Shown here in pieces: positions 8,316 through 17,800 of a stretch of DNA of 64,000 nt. The position numbers and the translations under genes were made by a program. Within the stretch, counting starts at the first letter, position 1. Each line of letters begins with the position of its first letter. Source of the stretch: Aquipluma nitroreducens (lineage in GTDB: Bacteria; Bacteroidota; Bacteroidia; Bacteroidales; Prolixibacteraceae); assembly GCF_009689585.1 (NCBI RefSeq), contig NZ_AP018694.1, positions 4,207,501-4,271,500 of the forward strand, in the 5' to 3' direction. The notes below the pieces were generated by a model, which was not told the DNA's origin, did no database searches, and saw nothing but the letters and a program-made list of their open reading frames with translations.

Positions 8316-9203
8316 TTAGTTTACTCCTTTGGAGTTCATTTTCAGGATATATACCGAAGTGCGGGCTGTGATAAATAGAATATTTCTTTTTCCTCCTCCG
8401 AAACATACATTCGAAGGTTGTTCCGGAACTTCAATCCGCGCAATATTTTCGCCTTTCGAATTGAATACCGATACAACATTGTTTGTAAGATATACATTTC
8501 CTTGATTATCGATGGTCATTCCATCCGAGCCTTCAGGAGCAAAAAAGGTCTTGTTGGCAAGCGATCCATCTGCTTGAATGTCGTATTTCCAGATTTTATG
8601 ATCCTGAATATCGCTTACATAAAGTGTTTTCCCATCCGGAGTTCCAATCAGTCCGTTGGGTTGTTTGTAGTCGTCAATTACGCGAACTACTTTTCCTTCC
8701 GGATTTAAATAGTAAACTCCTCGTTTGTCCTGAACTTCTTTTCTTCCCGGTTCCCAATAGTCGCGGACGTAATACGGATCGCTAAAATAGATACCGCCAT
8801 TGGGCGCAATCCAAAGGTCGTTTGGCGCATTTAGTGGTTCATCGTTGTAATTTTCGGCGATGATTTTCATTTTCCCTTTTTTGTCGAAAATCACTAAACG
8901 GTTATGTAAATCTGCACAGGCAATCAGTTCTCCTTTTTTATTGAAATAGGTTCCGTTCGAACGTTCGCAGGAGTGTAAAAATGTAGTAATTGTATTTCCT
9001 TTTTCGTTCCAGACATAAATTTTGTCGTTGGGCTGATCGGTAAAAAATACACGGCCATCAGGAGCAACCGAAGGACCCTCGGTAAAGGCGTAACCGCCAC
9101 CAACCTTGGTCACTTTTGAATTTTGATCGAATAATTGATTGTTTTGCAATTGTCCGTAGAGAACTGAGAGGAAAAAAACTCCAAGAAGCAGAAGTTTATA
9201 CAT
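8316..9203 (-). CDS. SMP-30/gluconolactonase-family exported protein
   Basis: Six-bladed propeller hydrolase, probably a sugar lactonase acting in the periplasm. A signal peptide covers about the first 18 residues. Family landmarks are GPSVAPDGRVFFTD (metal Glu side), NGTYFNKKGELIACAD, APNDLWIAPNGGIYFSDP, QPNGLIGTPDGKTLYVSD and a final SDGMTIDNQGNVYLTN. It is first in the operon with GH43 and DlgD. A lactonase beside a sugar-acid reductase is consistent with oxidation products of pentoses or uronates, but the substrate is an inference. Confidence 0.88.
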   Translation of the reverse strand: MYKLLLLGVFFLSVLYGQLQNNQLFDQNSKVTKVGGGYAFTEGPSVAPDGRVFFTDQPNDKIYVWNEKGNTITTFLHSCERSNGTYFNKKGELIACADLHNRLVIFDKKGKMKIIAENYNDEPLNAPNDLWIAPNGGIYFSDPYYVRDYWEPGRKEVQDKRGVYYLNPEGKVVRVIDDYKQPNGLIGTPDGKTLYVSDIQDHKIWKYDIQADGSLANKTFFAPEGSDGMTIDNQGNVYLTNNVVSVFNSKGENIARIEVPEQPSNVCFGGGKRNILFITARTSVYILKMNSKGVN

Positions 9204-9315
9204 GGTTATTTTTTTTAGTTTGGTTTTTGAATTTTGAAGAAGAATGACAATAAAATGTACATTTATACCTTCCGAATCGCTAAAGATAAAATTCAGATTT
9301 TAAAAATATTGGTAA

Positions 9316-9975
9316 ATGAGGGTGAAATTTACAGGACTGCTGCTTTTTCTGACAATATTTGGCTTTTCGAACTGTTTTGCACAGCTTGGTTCTGATGGCT
9401 CCTATCTCTGGAATTCGACAAGTATAACCTATTCATTTAATGATAAAACAGAGTTGGCTTTTGGCAATAAAGATCAGTATAGCAATCAGATTGACAGGCT
9501 TGAATATTATCATTTTGAACTGATTGGCTACCGTAAGTTGACCAGTAAATTTTCACTTGGACTTGGGGTACGGCAAACCGAAAGTTACAAGTCGGGCGGC
9601 TGGATCCCAGGACAAACCTATTTGTTTTATGGGATTTTGTTCTTTAATCCTTTCGATATTAAGATTAAATTTTCGAACCGACTTACAGCAAAAGTTAGTA
9701 AAACAGCCGACACCCAATATGGCCTTGACAATATTTCGAACATTGATTTTTTTACGAAGTCGAAATGTAGATTTCCCAAACCTTATCTGATGGATGAACT
9801 TTTCTCGAATTTAAATTCAGGAAAGGTACAAACTGTGCGGATTTACGGAGGTTTTCATGTGTTCAAAAAAGAACATTGGGGAATTGACCTTTACTACTGC
9901 AATTGGCAAACCCGATCGACCGCTGATTGGAAAGCTTACAACGTACTTGGAATAAGTACCAAAGTGAGAATTTGA
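9316..9975 (+). CDS. DUF2490-type outer-membrane barrel protein
   Basis: Predicted beta-barrel of 219 residues with a signal peptide ending near CFAQ. Alternating hydrophobic strands end in the aromatic YNVLGISTKVRI. The order of an early YHFELIGYRKL strand, the middle IKIKFSNRLTAKV, the KPYLMDELF motif and WGIDLYYCNWQ matches DUF2490 proteins. Function is unknown in the family. It stands alone, divergent from the lactonase operon and converging with the esterase gene only 10 bp away, with no clear terminator in the gap. Confidence 0.7.
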   Translation: MRVKFTGLLLFLTIFGFSNCFAQLGSDGSYLWNSTSITYSFNDKTELAFGNKDQYSNQIDRLEYYHFELIGYRKLTSKFSLGLGVRQTESYKSGGWIPGQTYLFYGILFFNPFDIKIKFSNRLTAKVSKTADTQYGLDNISNIDFFTKSKCRFPKPYLMDELFSNLNSGKVQTVRIYGGFHVFKKEHWGIDLYYCNWQTRSTADWKAYNVLGISTKVRI

Positions 9976-9985
9976 AGTTCCGTAT

Positions 9986-10891
9986 TTACTTCGTTATCCC
10001 ACTTTTTTGCATCCAGCCAAACAAAGGTTGCATCCATTCGTCGGTTGGTAATTTTAATACAAAGCCGTGATTTCCTGAAGGATAAAGGTGCATTTCAGCC
10101 GGAACTTTATTCTTGATCAGTCGCTGGTAAAAACGAATGCTGTTCTCAACCGGAACCACAGTGTCATCACCGGTATGAGTAATCCAGGTTGGGGGCGTAT
10201 TGGCAGCCACCTGCAAGTCATTCGAAAAGAGCGTAACTTGTTCATCATAAGGTGATTTACCCAGTAAATTATTCTTCGATCCGCCGTGCGTCAGACCTTC
10301 CTGCATACTAATGACCGGATAAACGAGGATCATAAAATCGGGACGAAGACTGATGTTTTCAGGATTGGGAATATATGCTTTGTTGAAATGGGTACCTGCA
10401 GTTGAGGCCAGATGTCCCCCTGCCGAAAATCCCATGATCCCGATTTTTGATGGGTTGACGTTCCATTCTGTAGCATGCCCACGAACAGTTTTTATGGCTT
10501 GCTGTGCGTCCTGTAGTGGCCCAACTGACTTGTCGGGCATAATTGAATCGCTAGGTAATCGATACTTTAAGATAAAAGCTGCGATGCCGTTTTTCTGAAA
10601 TGTTTCGGCAATATTAGTTCCTTCAAGCCGGTAACTTTCCATGCCATAGCCTCCTCCCGGGCAAATAACCACGGCGGCTCCAGTGGCAATTTTCTCATCC
10701 GGAAGATAAAAGGCTAATGTTGGTTGTGAAATACTTCGAAATCCCAACAACTGATCGTCCTTTTCCATTTTTATTTCTTTCATCGGGTAATCTGTACTAT
10801 TGGGTATGACACCTGGATAAAGCGGAATGGTTTGTTGTGCTGAGAGTTGCAACGACACAAACAGGATTGAAATTGTGGCAAATCGTTTCAT
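9986..10891 (-). CDS. alpha/beta hydrolase, acetylxylan-esterase-like (BD-FAE type)
   Basis: Exported serine esterase that probably removes acetyl or feruloyl groups from plant glycans. A signal peptide ends after QLSAQ. The oxyanion region is VVICPGGGYGM, the nucleophile elbow GFSAGGHLAS, the acid Asp HTGDDTVVP and the catalytic His GNHGF, so the triad is complete. It is 4 bp downstream of the deacetylase gene and co-transcribed with it. Two de-esterifying/deacetylating enzymes together suggest removal of side groups before backbone cleavage. Confidence 0.85.
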   Translation of the reverse strand: MKRFATISILFVSLQLSAQQTIPLYPGVIPNSTDYPMKEIKMEKDDQLLGFRSISQPTLAFYLPDEKIATGAAVVICPGGGYGMESYRLEGTNIAETFQKNGIAAFILKYRLPSDSIMPDKSVGPLQDAQQAIKTVRGHATEWNVNPSKIGIMGFSAGGHLASTAGTHFNKAYIPNPENISLRPDFMILVYPVISMQEGLTHGGSKNNLLGKSPYDEQVTLFSNDLQVAANTPPTWITHTGDDTVVPVENSIRFYQRLIKNKVPAEMHLYPSGNHGFVLKLPTDEWMQPLFGWMQKSGITK

Positions 10892-10895
10892 GTTA

Positions 10896-11684
10896 TTAAT
10901 TTTTTAGTTTTTTAGTCAGGTCAGGAACAATTGTTTCCATCGCTTTTTTCGCATTGATGTATTTTCCCAGGTCACGAAAAGCGATTACGTTAAAATGATT
11001 ATCAGATAAATATTGGAGATATTCTTTAAATAGTTCGGGAGTCGTATTTACCCATGGGTGTTCGGCATCAGGAACCCCGTGAATGGTTAGTATCACAATC
11101 TTTCCATTGTGAGCTTCATCGAAAGCTTCCATGATCTGTGATTTGTTTTCAGAATTCATGGCCCAACTTGGAATCAGAAGTGGATGATCTGTCATTGGAT
11201 CGTAAGCGCGGCTTCCACCAGCACGTGCAAATTGATAATCTTTTCCCTTAAGAACTTTTAGTCCAGGCAAGCTAAGGCTGTAGCCTGGGTAGGCAAAAGT
11301 AACTGGACCCCTAATTTTCATCGAATCGCATTTTCGCTCGATGTAATTAAGTTGCTCTTCAATTTTTTCTTTGGATAATTTCGCGATGGCCGGATGATTT
11401 CTGGTATGGTTAGCAATCTCAAAACCCATTCGATTAAGTTCACCGATCTGGCGCCAGTTCATGTACTTGGCAGTATCGTTGAAGTTGGGTGGAAATTCAC
11501 AAATGAAAAAAGTGGCTCCAAAGCCAAATTCTTTCAGAAGTGGTGCAACAACCGAATATTGGCTTGCGGTAGCATCGTCGAAAGTTAATACAACTAGTTT
11601 GTCCGGAATTGGTTTCTTTACAATTCTTGAAAAGCCTGTAATCGCTGTAAAAAGGATCAATAGAAGCGTAACTGTTATTTTCAT
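10896..11684 (-). CDS. polysaccharide deacetylase (NodB-fold, CE4-like)
   Basis: Exported NodB-homology enzyme. After a signal peptide (MKITVTLLLILFTAITGFS) it shows the metal-binding LTFDDA motif, the HTRNHP motif with zinc ligands, FAYPGY, and a late LTIHGVP with the catalytic His. I start at the Met before KITVTLL; the Met seven codons upstream is possible. It is followed by the esterase after 4 bp. Specificity (acetylxylan, chitin-like or peptidoglycan) is open. Position near two glycan loci favours a plant or algal glycan. Confidence 0.85.
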   Translation of the reverse strand: MKITVTLLLILFTAITGFSRIVKKPIPDKLVVLTFDDATASQYSVVAPLLKEFGFGATFFICEFPPNFNDTAKYMNWRQIGELNRMGFEIANHTRNHPAIAKLSKEKIEEQLNYIERKCDSMKIRGPVTFAYPGYSLSLPGLKVLKGKDYQFARAGGSRAYDPMTDHPLLIPSWAMNSENKSQIMEAFDEAHNGKIVILTIHGVPDAEHPWVNTTPELFKEYLQYLSDNHFNVIAFRDLGKYINAKKAMETIVPDLTKKLKN

Positions 11685-11749
11685 GAGTTGTTTGTTAGTC
11701 AACACAAAAATAACAGGCGAAATGTTAAATCCGCAATAACAGACAATAT

Positions 11750-12268
11750 TTAAAATCTGTTTGAATGAATTTTCCCGAAATTCAGATCACTCAATGGTTT
11801 ACCTTCGTGAGAACGTTGTGCGTATCCAATGGCAACAATGCTCAAAACCCGGAATCCTTCAGGAATATGAAGGGTTTCGCATACATAGGCTTCGCTGGTT
11901 TTTTCTTCAGAATACTCGCGACCACGAATCTGAATCCAGCAACTGCCCAGTCCGAGCGAATGCGCAGTTAAATGTCCGATGAAAGCTGCAATCGACGAAT
12001 CTTCAATCCATGCAACCGTTTTACTTTCGTCGACTAAAACAGCAATTGCCAGTTTCGCTGTTTGCAAAGACGCAGCTCCATGTGGTTTACAAAGTGCTAA
12101 TTTCTGAAGCAATTCTGGTGCGTCGATAAATATATATTCGCAGGCATTCGAGTTTTTTGAAGTTGGAGCGCGAAGAATGGCTTCCTTGAGAATTTCAAGT
12201 TTCTCTGGTTCGATGGGCTGTTCGGTAAATTTCCGAATACTTCGGCGGGTGCGTAAAAGATCGATCAT
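11750..12268 (-). CDS. nitroreductase family protein
   Basis: FMN-dependent NAD(P)H oxidoreductase of about 172 residues. Its start is fixed by the family N-terminus MIDLLRTRRSIRKF; the in-frame upstream extension has no family similarity. Phosphate-binding RTRRSIRKF, the APTSKNSNACEY segment and LGSCWIQIRGR fit the short Bacteroidota nitroreductases. The likely role is reduction of quinones or nitro compounds. It is divergent from a small lipoprotein gene, with a palindrome overlapping its predicted -33 element. Confidence 0.88.
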   Translation of the reverse strand: MIDLLRTRRSIRKFTEQPIEPEKLEILKEAILRAPTSKNSNACEYIFIDAPELLQKLALCKPHGAASLQTAKLAIAVLVDESKTVAWIEDSSIAAFIGHLTAHSLGLGSCWIQIRGREYSEEKTSEAYVCETLHIPEGFRVLSIVAIGYAQRSHEGKPLSDLNFGKIHSNRF

Positions 12269-12293
12269 TTGGGGTTTGTTTAATTGTTTGGTA

Positions 12294-12323
12294 CAAAGCA
12301 AAAAAAATGCTTGCTTGCAAGCA
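12294..12323 (-). promoter_or_regulatory. nitroreductase promoter overlapped by a 14-bp palindrome
   Basis: On the minus strand TTGCTTTG (plus 12294-12301) resembles the -7 box, and TTG (plus 12321-12323) lies 19 nt further upstream. The perfect palindrome TTGCTTGCAAGCAA at 12310-12323 covers that -33 element, where a repressor would block transcription. It is flanked by an A-run and a T-run. Confidence 0.45.
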
Positions 12324-12365
12324 ACTTTTTTCTCGTTTCGTCCATCTGTATTAAAAAGAATTAAC

Positions 12366-12830
12366 ATGCTCCGGAGATTTCTATTCATATGCGCAGTTTT
12401 AGTGATTGGCATTTCTTGTACCTACGATTCGTTGGAAAAGGAAAGCGATAATTCGGATTTGATTATAAAAACAGGGACTGTTTGCGGTTGGTGTACGGTG
12501 AACGATACTTTAACCATCACCCGAAATGCAATCAGGTATGTGAACTATACTAATTGCAATGTAAATAAACCTTCAGTAGAAAAGACTGGGCAGATAAATG
12601 CCGCAGAACTTGATGCATTGCTTGCCAAACTTGATTTTGACGAACTGAAAAAGCTTGATCTGAACAGTTCAAATGTTAGTTTTGATGGTTGTGATGATTG
12701 GATATACGTCAAAAAGGGAACTGAAAATCATTACATCCGGTTCACTAAAAACGATCCGAAACTTAAACCCATTCAGGCTTTTGTTGATCAGTTGAATGCC
12801 ATTAAAACCCAATATTCTGTTGCTAAGTAA
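12366..12830 (+). CDS. small lipoprotein of unknown function
   Basis: About 154 residues with a lipobox (VIGISC) near residue 18, so it is a membrane-anchored lipoprotein. The mature part has four further Cys residues (CGWC, YTNC, DGCDDW). The CGWC pair resembles a redox or metal motif, although no thioredoxin fold is evident. The C-terminus (about 60-150) looks like a compact alpha/beta domain with WIYVKKGTENHYIRF. I do not recognise a named family. It is a single gene divergent from the nitroreductase. Confidence 0.65.
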   Translation: MLRRFLFICAVLVIGISCTYDSLEKESDNSDLIIKTGTVCGWCTVNDTLTITRNAIRYVNYTNCNVNKPSVEKTGQINAAELDALLAKLDFDELKKLDLNSSNVSFDGCDDWIYVKKGTENHYIRFTKNDPKLKPIQAFVDQLNAIKTQYSVAK

Positions 12831-12948
12831 ATTGTTGCATTCCTATCAAATTTAACTCTTCAACTACTCTCTCCAGATTAAATTCGTATTATTGTTGTGT
12901 GAAACATTTGCAAGTCAAATTTTCGTACCTCAAAATTGCGAGTAAAAA

Positions 12949-13539
12949 GTGATTCGGGATAGAAGTCAATGGTTAGGAGTATGGAAACGGTTTCGGTCGG
13001 GCGATCGGTATGCATTTAGCGAAATCTATGAAGAGTTTGCCGATGTGCTATTTGCTTATGGAAGTAAAATTACCAGCGACCGGGAATTACTTAAAGACTG
13101 CATACAAGATTTATTTTATAATCTTTATCGGTATAATATTCAATTGCACAATCCTGAAAATCTTGAATTCTATTTGTTCCGTTCGCTGAAAAATGACATT
13201 ATCCGCAAAATTCGGAAGAATTATCACGAAGCAAGTCTGACCGATGAAGGGATGCTTCTGTTTGATTTAAAGTTTCAGGCAGAGCAAGATATTCACGATA
13301 TTGAATCGAATGAATTACGTGTCAACGCTCTTCGAAAAATACTCCAAACTATTGATCCCCAGAAACGTGAACTGCTATTTTTGAAATTCAGTACCGGATT
13401 AAATTATTCTGAAATTGGTGAACTTGTTGGAATGACCTCAGATGCTGTTAAAAAGCAAGTTTATCGTACTCTCGACAATCTTCGTGATCAGTTTGGCGAA
13501 CAATTACTTTCCTTGTTGATGATTTCCGTCAGGCGCTAA
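12949..13539 (+). CDS. RNA polymerase sigma factor, ECF/FecI type
   Basis: Alternative sigma factor driving the polysaccharide locus downstream. Region 2 (about residues 15-85) includes FADVLFAYGSKIT and DCIQDLFYNLYRY; region 4 (about 130-180) includes LLFLKFSTGLNYSEIGELVGMT and an HTH of the sigma-70 type. The start is GTG at 12949, as no in-frame ATG precedes region 2. It is followed after 68 bp by its FecR-type anti-sigma factor and then the STN-type SusC, the classic trans-envelope signalling set of Bacteroidota. Confidence 0.92.
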   Translation: MIRDRSQWLGVWKRFRSGDRYAFSEIYEEFADVLFAYGSKITSDRELLKDCIQDLFYNLYRYNIQLHNPENLEFYLFRSLKNDIIRKIRKNYHEASLTDEGMLLFDLKFQAEQDIHDIESNELRVNALRKILQTIDPQKRELLFLKFSTGLNYSEIGELVGMTSDAVKKQVYRTLDNLRDQFGEQLLSLLMISVRR

Positions 13540-13607
13540 AAATATTTTTTCAGAAATTTGTCCCTTTTTTCAATGTTGTTACTCTTAGAGGTATAAACAT
13601 TAAAGAA

Positions 13608-14804
13608 ATGACTTTTTCTGATCAAAAATTCATAGAGGATCCGAAATTTCTGCAATGGATTTTCCATAACAACCAGTTGGTCAATCAATATTGGGAACAA
13701 TACCTTTTGGAGCATCCTGAAGAAGAAGCTCAGATTATTGAGCTTAAAACCCGCCTTTCAGAATTGAAATATTCGGATGAAACCATGTTGCAATTTGAAA
13801 AAGAGCAAATCGCGCAGCAAGTTATATCGCGTATCAATCTGGATTTGGAAAAGAATAAGCGGCAATCCATATTTGTTTCTTTCCTGAAATATGCTGCCGT
13901 TGCTGTCGCTTTTGCTGTTATTGGCGGTCTTGCAGTTTATTTAAATTCCGACAATAATTCGATTTACCAGCAACTTGCCGGACAAATGGTGCAGATTCCT
14001 TCGGAAGGGCAGGGGCCGTTGCTGATTACTTCAACCGGAGAAAATGTTGATCTCAAAAAATCAAATTCAAGTGTAGATTATACCCGAAACGGAGCTATCG
14101 TTTTAAATAGCGATTCAGTTATTAAGGCCGCCGATGATATGCCGAATGTTATGAATCAGTTGGTTATTCCATATGGAAACCAATCGAAGCTGATTTTATC
14201 TGACAATACGGTTGTTTGGCTGAATGCTGGTAGCCGTTTGGTTTATCCTACTTTTTTTAGCGGTAAAACACGCGAAGTTCTTTTGTTTGGAGAAGCCTTT
14301 TTCGAAGTTTCAAAAAATGCAGATAAGCCCTTCATTGTTAAAACTTCTGACATTGAAATTAAAGTACTGGGAACTCAATTTAATGTGTCGGCCTATGCCG
14401 AAGACAAGGTGATTCAAACTGTACTGAAAGAGGGAAGTGTTGCGATTCGCCAGAACAACGCTAGCTTTTTTGATAAAGAGGTTGTGCTAAAACCCAACCA
14501 GATGGCTTCGTTTGCGAAAAATTCGAATGAAACCAAACTTACTGATGTTGACGTCAGTTATTATACGTTGTGGACCAAGGGATTACTGAGTTTTGATGAT
14601 GTCGATTTCAATCGCATAGTGAAAAAGGTTGAGCGCTTCTATAATATTTCGGTAAATTTTTCGGAGCCGATTCTTGGAACAATCCGTATAAGTGGCAAGC
14701 TTGATTTGAAAAAAAACAAAGACGAAGTGCTTGAATATCTGGAGAAAGTATCGTTGACGAATATCAAGAAAATAAGCGAAAATCAATATATGGTGAAAAA
14801 ATAA
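13608..14804 (+). CDS. FecR-family anti-sigma factor with DUF4974
   Basis: Inner-membrane anti-sigma factor. The N-terminal cytoplasmic part (about residues 1-85) binds the sigma factor, a single helix follows (YAAVAVAFAVIGGLAVYL, about 90-107), then the periplasmic FecR domain (NQLVIPYGNQSKLILSDNTVVWLN... GEAFFEV) and a C-terminal DUF4974/STN-like domain from about 320 (SFDDVDFNRIVKKVERFYNI). The 398-residue length is normal. It receives the signal from the STN domain of the SusC encoded next. A 12-bp stem hairpin lies just past its stop. Confidence 0.93.
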   Translation: MTFSDQKFIEDPKFLQWIFHNNQLVNQYWEQYLLEHPEEEAQIIELKTRLSELKYSDETMLQFEKEQIAQQVISRINLDLEKNKRQSIFVSFLKYAAVAVAFAVIGGLAVYLNSDNNSIYQQLAGQMVQIPSEGQGPLLITSTGENVDLKKSNSSVDYTRNGAIVLNSDSVIKAADDMPNVMNQLVIPYGNQSKLILSDNTVVWLNAGSRLVYPTFFSGKTREVLLFGEAFFEVSKNADKPFIVKTSDIEIKVLGTQFNVSAYAEDKVIQTVLKEGSVAIRQNNASFFDKEVVLKPNQMASFAKNSNETKLTDVDVSYYTLWTKGLLSFDDVDFNRIVKKVERFYNISVNFSEPILGTIRISGKLDLKKNKDEVLEYLEKVSLTNIKKISENQYMVKK

Positions 14805-14805
14805 A

Positions 14806-14835
14806 AACCGGAAAATGGTGGAACATTTCCCGGTT
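14806..14835 (+). other. intercistronic hairpin between fecR and susC
   Basis: AACCGGAAAATG and CATTTCCCGGTT pair over 12 bp with one mismatch and a 6-nt loop, 2 bp past the fecR stop. No U-run follows, so it is more likely an RNA stability or attenuation element separating weakly expressed regulators from abundant SusC/D than a full terminator. Confidence 0.5.
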
Positions 14836-14887
14836 AAACAAATACGAGTTACTAGTTCAGTATTTATTATTTAAACAGTTCAAATCT

Positions 14888-17800
14888 ATGAAAAAAAAGT
14901 GGTTAACCGGTCATCCCTATGGGGATAGCCTAAAAAAACTCATGCGAATTATGCGACTAACAATCCTGTTGCTGTTTGGATGCATGTTAACTGTTTCTGC
15001 AAACAGTTATGCACAGAAAACCCGTCTCGACATTAATCTGTCGAATACTTCAATCCGCGATCTTTTTGGGTATATCGAAGAAAACTCTGAATTTGTTTTC
15101 CTCTATCGGAATGAAGATTTCAATGTAAATAAAAAAGTTGTTGTAAACCTTAAAGATGCTACCATCAACCAGATTCTGGATGAGGCTCTTCGTGGCGAAA
15201 ATGTTTCATATGATGTTTATGAGCGGCAGATTGTTATTCGTAAAGCTGGCGATGTCATCATCAATTCGCAACAAAAAAGAGATCTTTCGGGAACAGTTAA
15301 AGATGTCACCGGAGCGCCAATTCCTGGGGCCACCTTGCTTTTAAAAGGTACGACAATTGGTGCACTTACCGATTTGGATGGAAAGTTCAAGATTTCGATA
15401 CCTGGTGATGCCAAGACCTTGGTGGTTTCTTTTGTTGGAATGAAGGCACAGGAAATAGCTCTCGCCGGCTTATCTCAGGTGAATGTTATTTTGGAAGAAG
15501 AAACTGTTGGTATTGAGGAAGTTGTTGCTGTTGGTTATGGTAAAAATTCACGCAAAAATTTGTCGAGTGCCGTTACGTCAGTTAAATCGGATGAACTGAA
15601 TAAGGGTGCTATAAGCGATGTCGGTCAGCTTTTGCAAGGTAAAGTATCCGGATTGAATGTTTCTTCGAGTGGTGACCCAACACGCGGAACCACCATAATC
15701 ATGCGTGGTGCTTCTACCATTAACAGTTCTCAAAGTCCGTTTTATGTCATTGATGGTGTTCCGGGAGCCGATATTTCTCTGGTTACACCTGACGATATTC
15801 TTTCTGTCGATGTTTTGAAAGATGCCGCTGCAACTTCAATTTATGGTAACCGTGCAACAAACGGTGTTATCATGATTACTACCAAAAAAGGAAATAAAGA
15901 CAATGAACAAATTGCGTATAACGGATATTTTGGTGTCGAATCGGTGTCGAATAATTTGGATATGATGAATTCGGACCAGTTACGTTCGTTTCTTACTAAA
16001 AACAACATGTCATTTTCTCCTGAAGATGATAAGAACGCTAATACGAACTGGCAAAAGACAATTCAACGATCTGCTGCAATTTCTCAGAGTCACAACGTTT
16101 CATACAGTGGAGGTACCAATCGAAGTACTTATATTGCCAGCATAACTTACATCGACAAACAGGGTGTTTTGATCAGTAGCGGACAGAACCGTCTTGTCGC
16201 ACGCATGTCTATCGAACAAAAGGCGTTTAACGATAAAGTTAAATTTGGATTGAATGTGACCAATTCAAATGTTAGAAACACCAAAGTTCCTCAGCGAAAT
16301 ACGGCACTTCTCCAGGCAGCTAAATATCTGCCGGTCAGCAAGCCTAAAAATGATGATGGCACCTACTACGAAAATTTTAATCATTCAGGCTATTTTAATC
16401 CATTGGCAATCATTCAACAGGCTGACGATGATTCAAAGATAAGTACCTTATTAGGTAACTTTACTACCGAAGTTATACTCCCGTTAGGATTAAAATATAA
16501 CTTAAACATTGCCTACCAAAAAAATACATCGCTAAATGGTGAATATTACAATAGTTACTATGCAACCAATTACAATAGTGCCCAGTTCTATAACAATCCT
16601 GATCCACCGGCAAACCACTATATTATCAATTTTGGATCGAATGGATTGGCAAGTCGAAGCACTTATCAAAGCAAAAATGTGATTCTTGAAAATTTTGTTA
16701 CCTGGAATAAAGAGATTGGGAAACACAACATAAATGCAGTTGTTGGTTATTCATGGCAAGAGGATGAAAAGGGAGATGGGTTTTCTGCAAATAACACCAA
16801 CTTCCCTGTTGATGATGTAAGTTATAGAAATCTTGCACTTGGAAATTACAGTTCGGTGAATGGGTTTATTGTAAATTTTGGAGATGCTTATGCCTACCAA
16901 AAAACACGTTTGATATCAGACTTTGCGCGTTTAAATTACGATTTCAGCAATAAATATATGGTACAAGCATCAATCCGTAGAGATGGTAGCTCTGTATTTG
17001 GTGCAAACAAAGAATGGGGATATTTTCCTTCAGTGAGTTTGGCCTGGAGAATCGATCAGGAAGGATTTATGAAATCGCAAAGCGTATTCAAGGATTTAAA
17101 ACTGCGCGGAAGTTACGGTATAACTGGTAACTCTACCGGTTTTGATGCCTATACTGCTCAGTTTATTGTTGGTCCGCTCGGAACCTACTATTATCAGGGA
17201 AAACAAATTTATGCTTATGGCCCAAACAAAGCTGCAAATCCTGATTTGGAATGGGAAAAAACAGCAACAGGAAACCTTGGTTTAGATTTCACGGTATTGA
17301 ATGGTAAACTAAGTGGTTATGTCGAGGTGTACAATAAGAAAACTACTGGCATGATCTACTCTTATTCGGTAAACCCCGTAATGGTTCCAGCTGGCTCAAT
17401 TACCGCAAATGGTGGCGAAATGTCGAATAAGGGTATTGAATTAAGCCTCACTGCAACTCCGGTAAAAACTAACGATTTTAGTTGGACTACAAATGTCAAT
17501 CTGTCGCACAACAAAAACGTTATTGAGAAACTCACAAATAACCTGTTTATAGGTGGCGACTCAGTTCGTATAACCCAGCCTGATGGCGGAGGCCAAACCG
17601 GAAGTACGCTCCAGATTTTAAAAGAAGGCAGACCTATTGGTCAGTTCTTCACACTCGAATATGCTGGTAAAAACAGTGCTGGAATATCGCAATATGTGGC
17701 CAAAGATGGCAGCCTGACAACGAATCCGGAAATCGGAACTGACTACCATTATATGGGTTCGCCCCAGCCAAAAGTGTTAATTGGATGGACCAATGATTTT

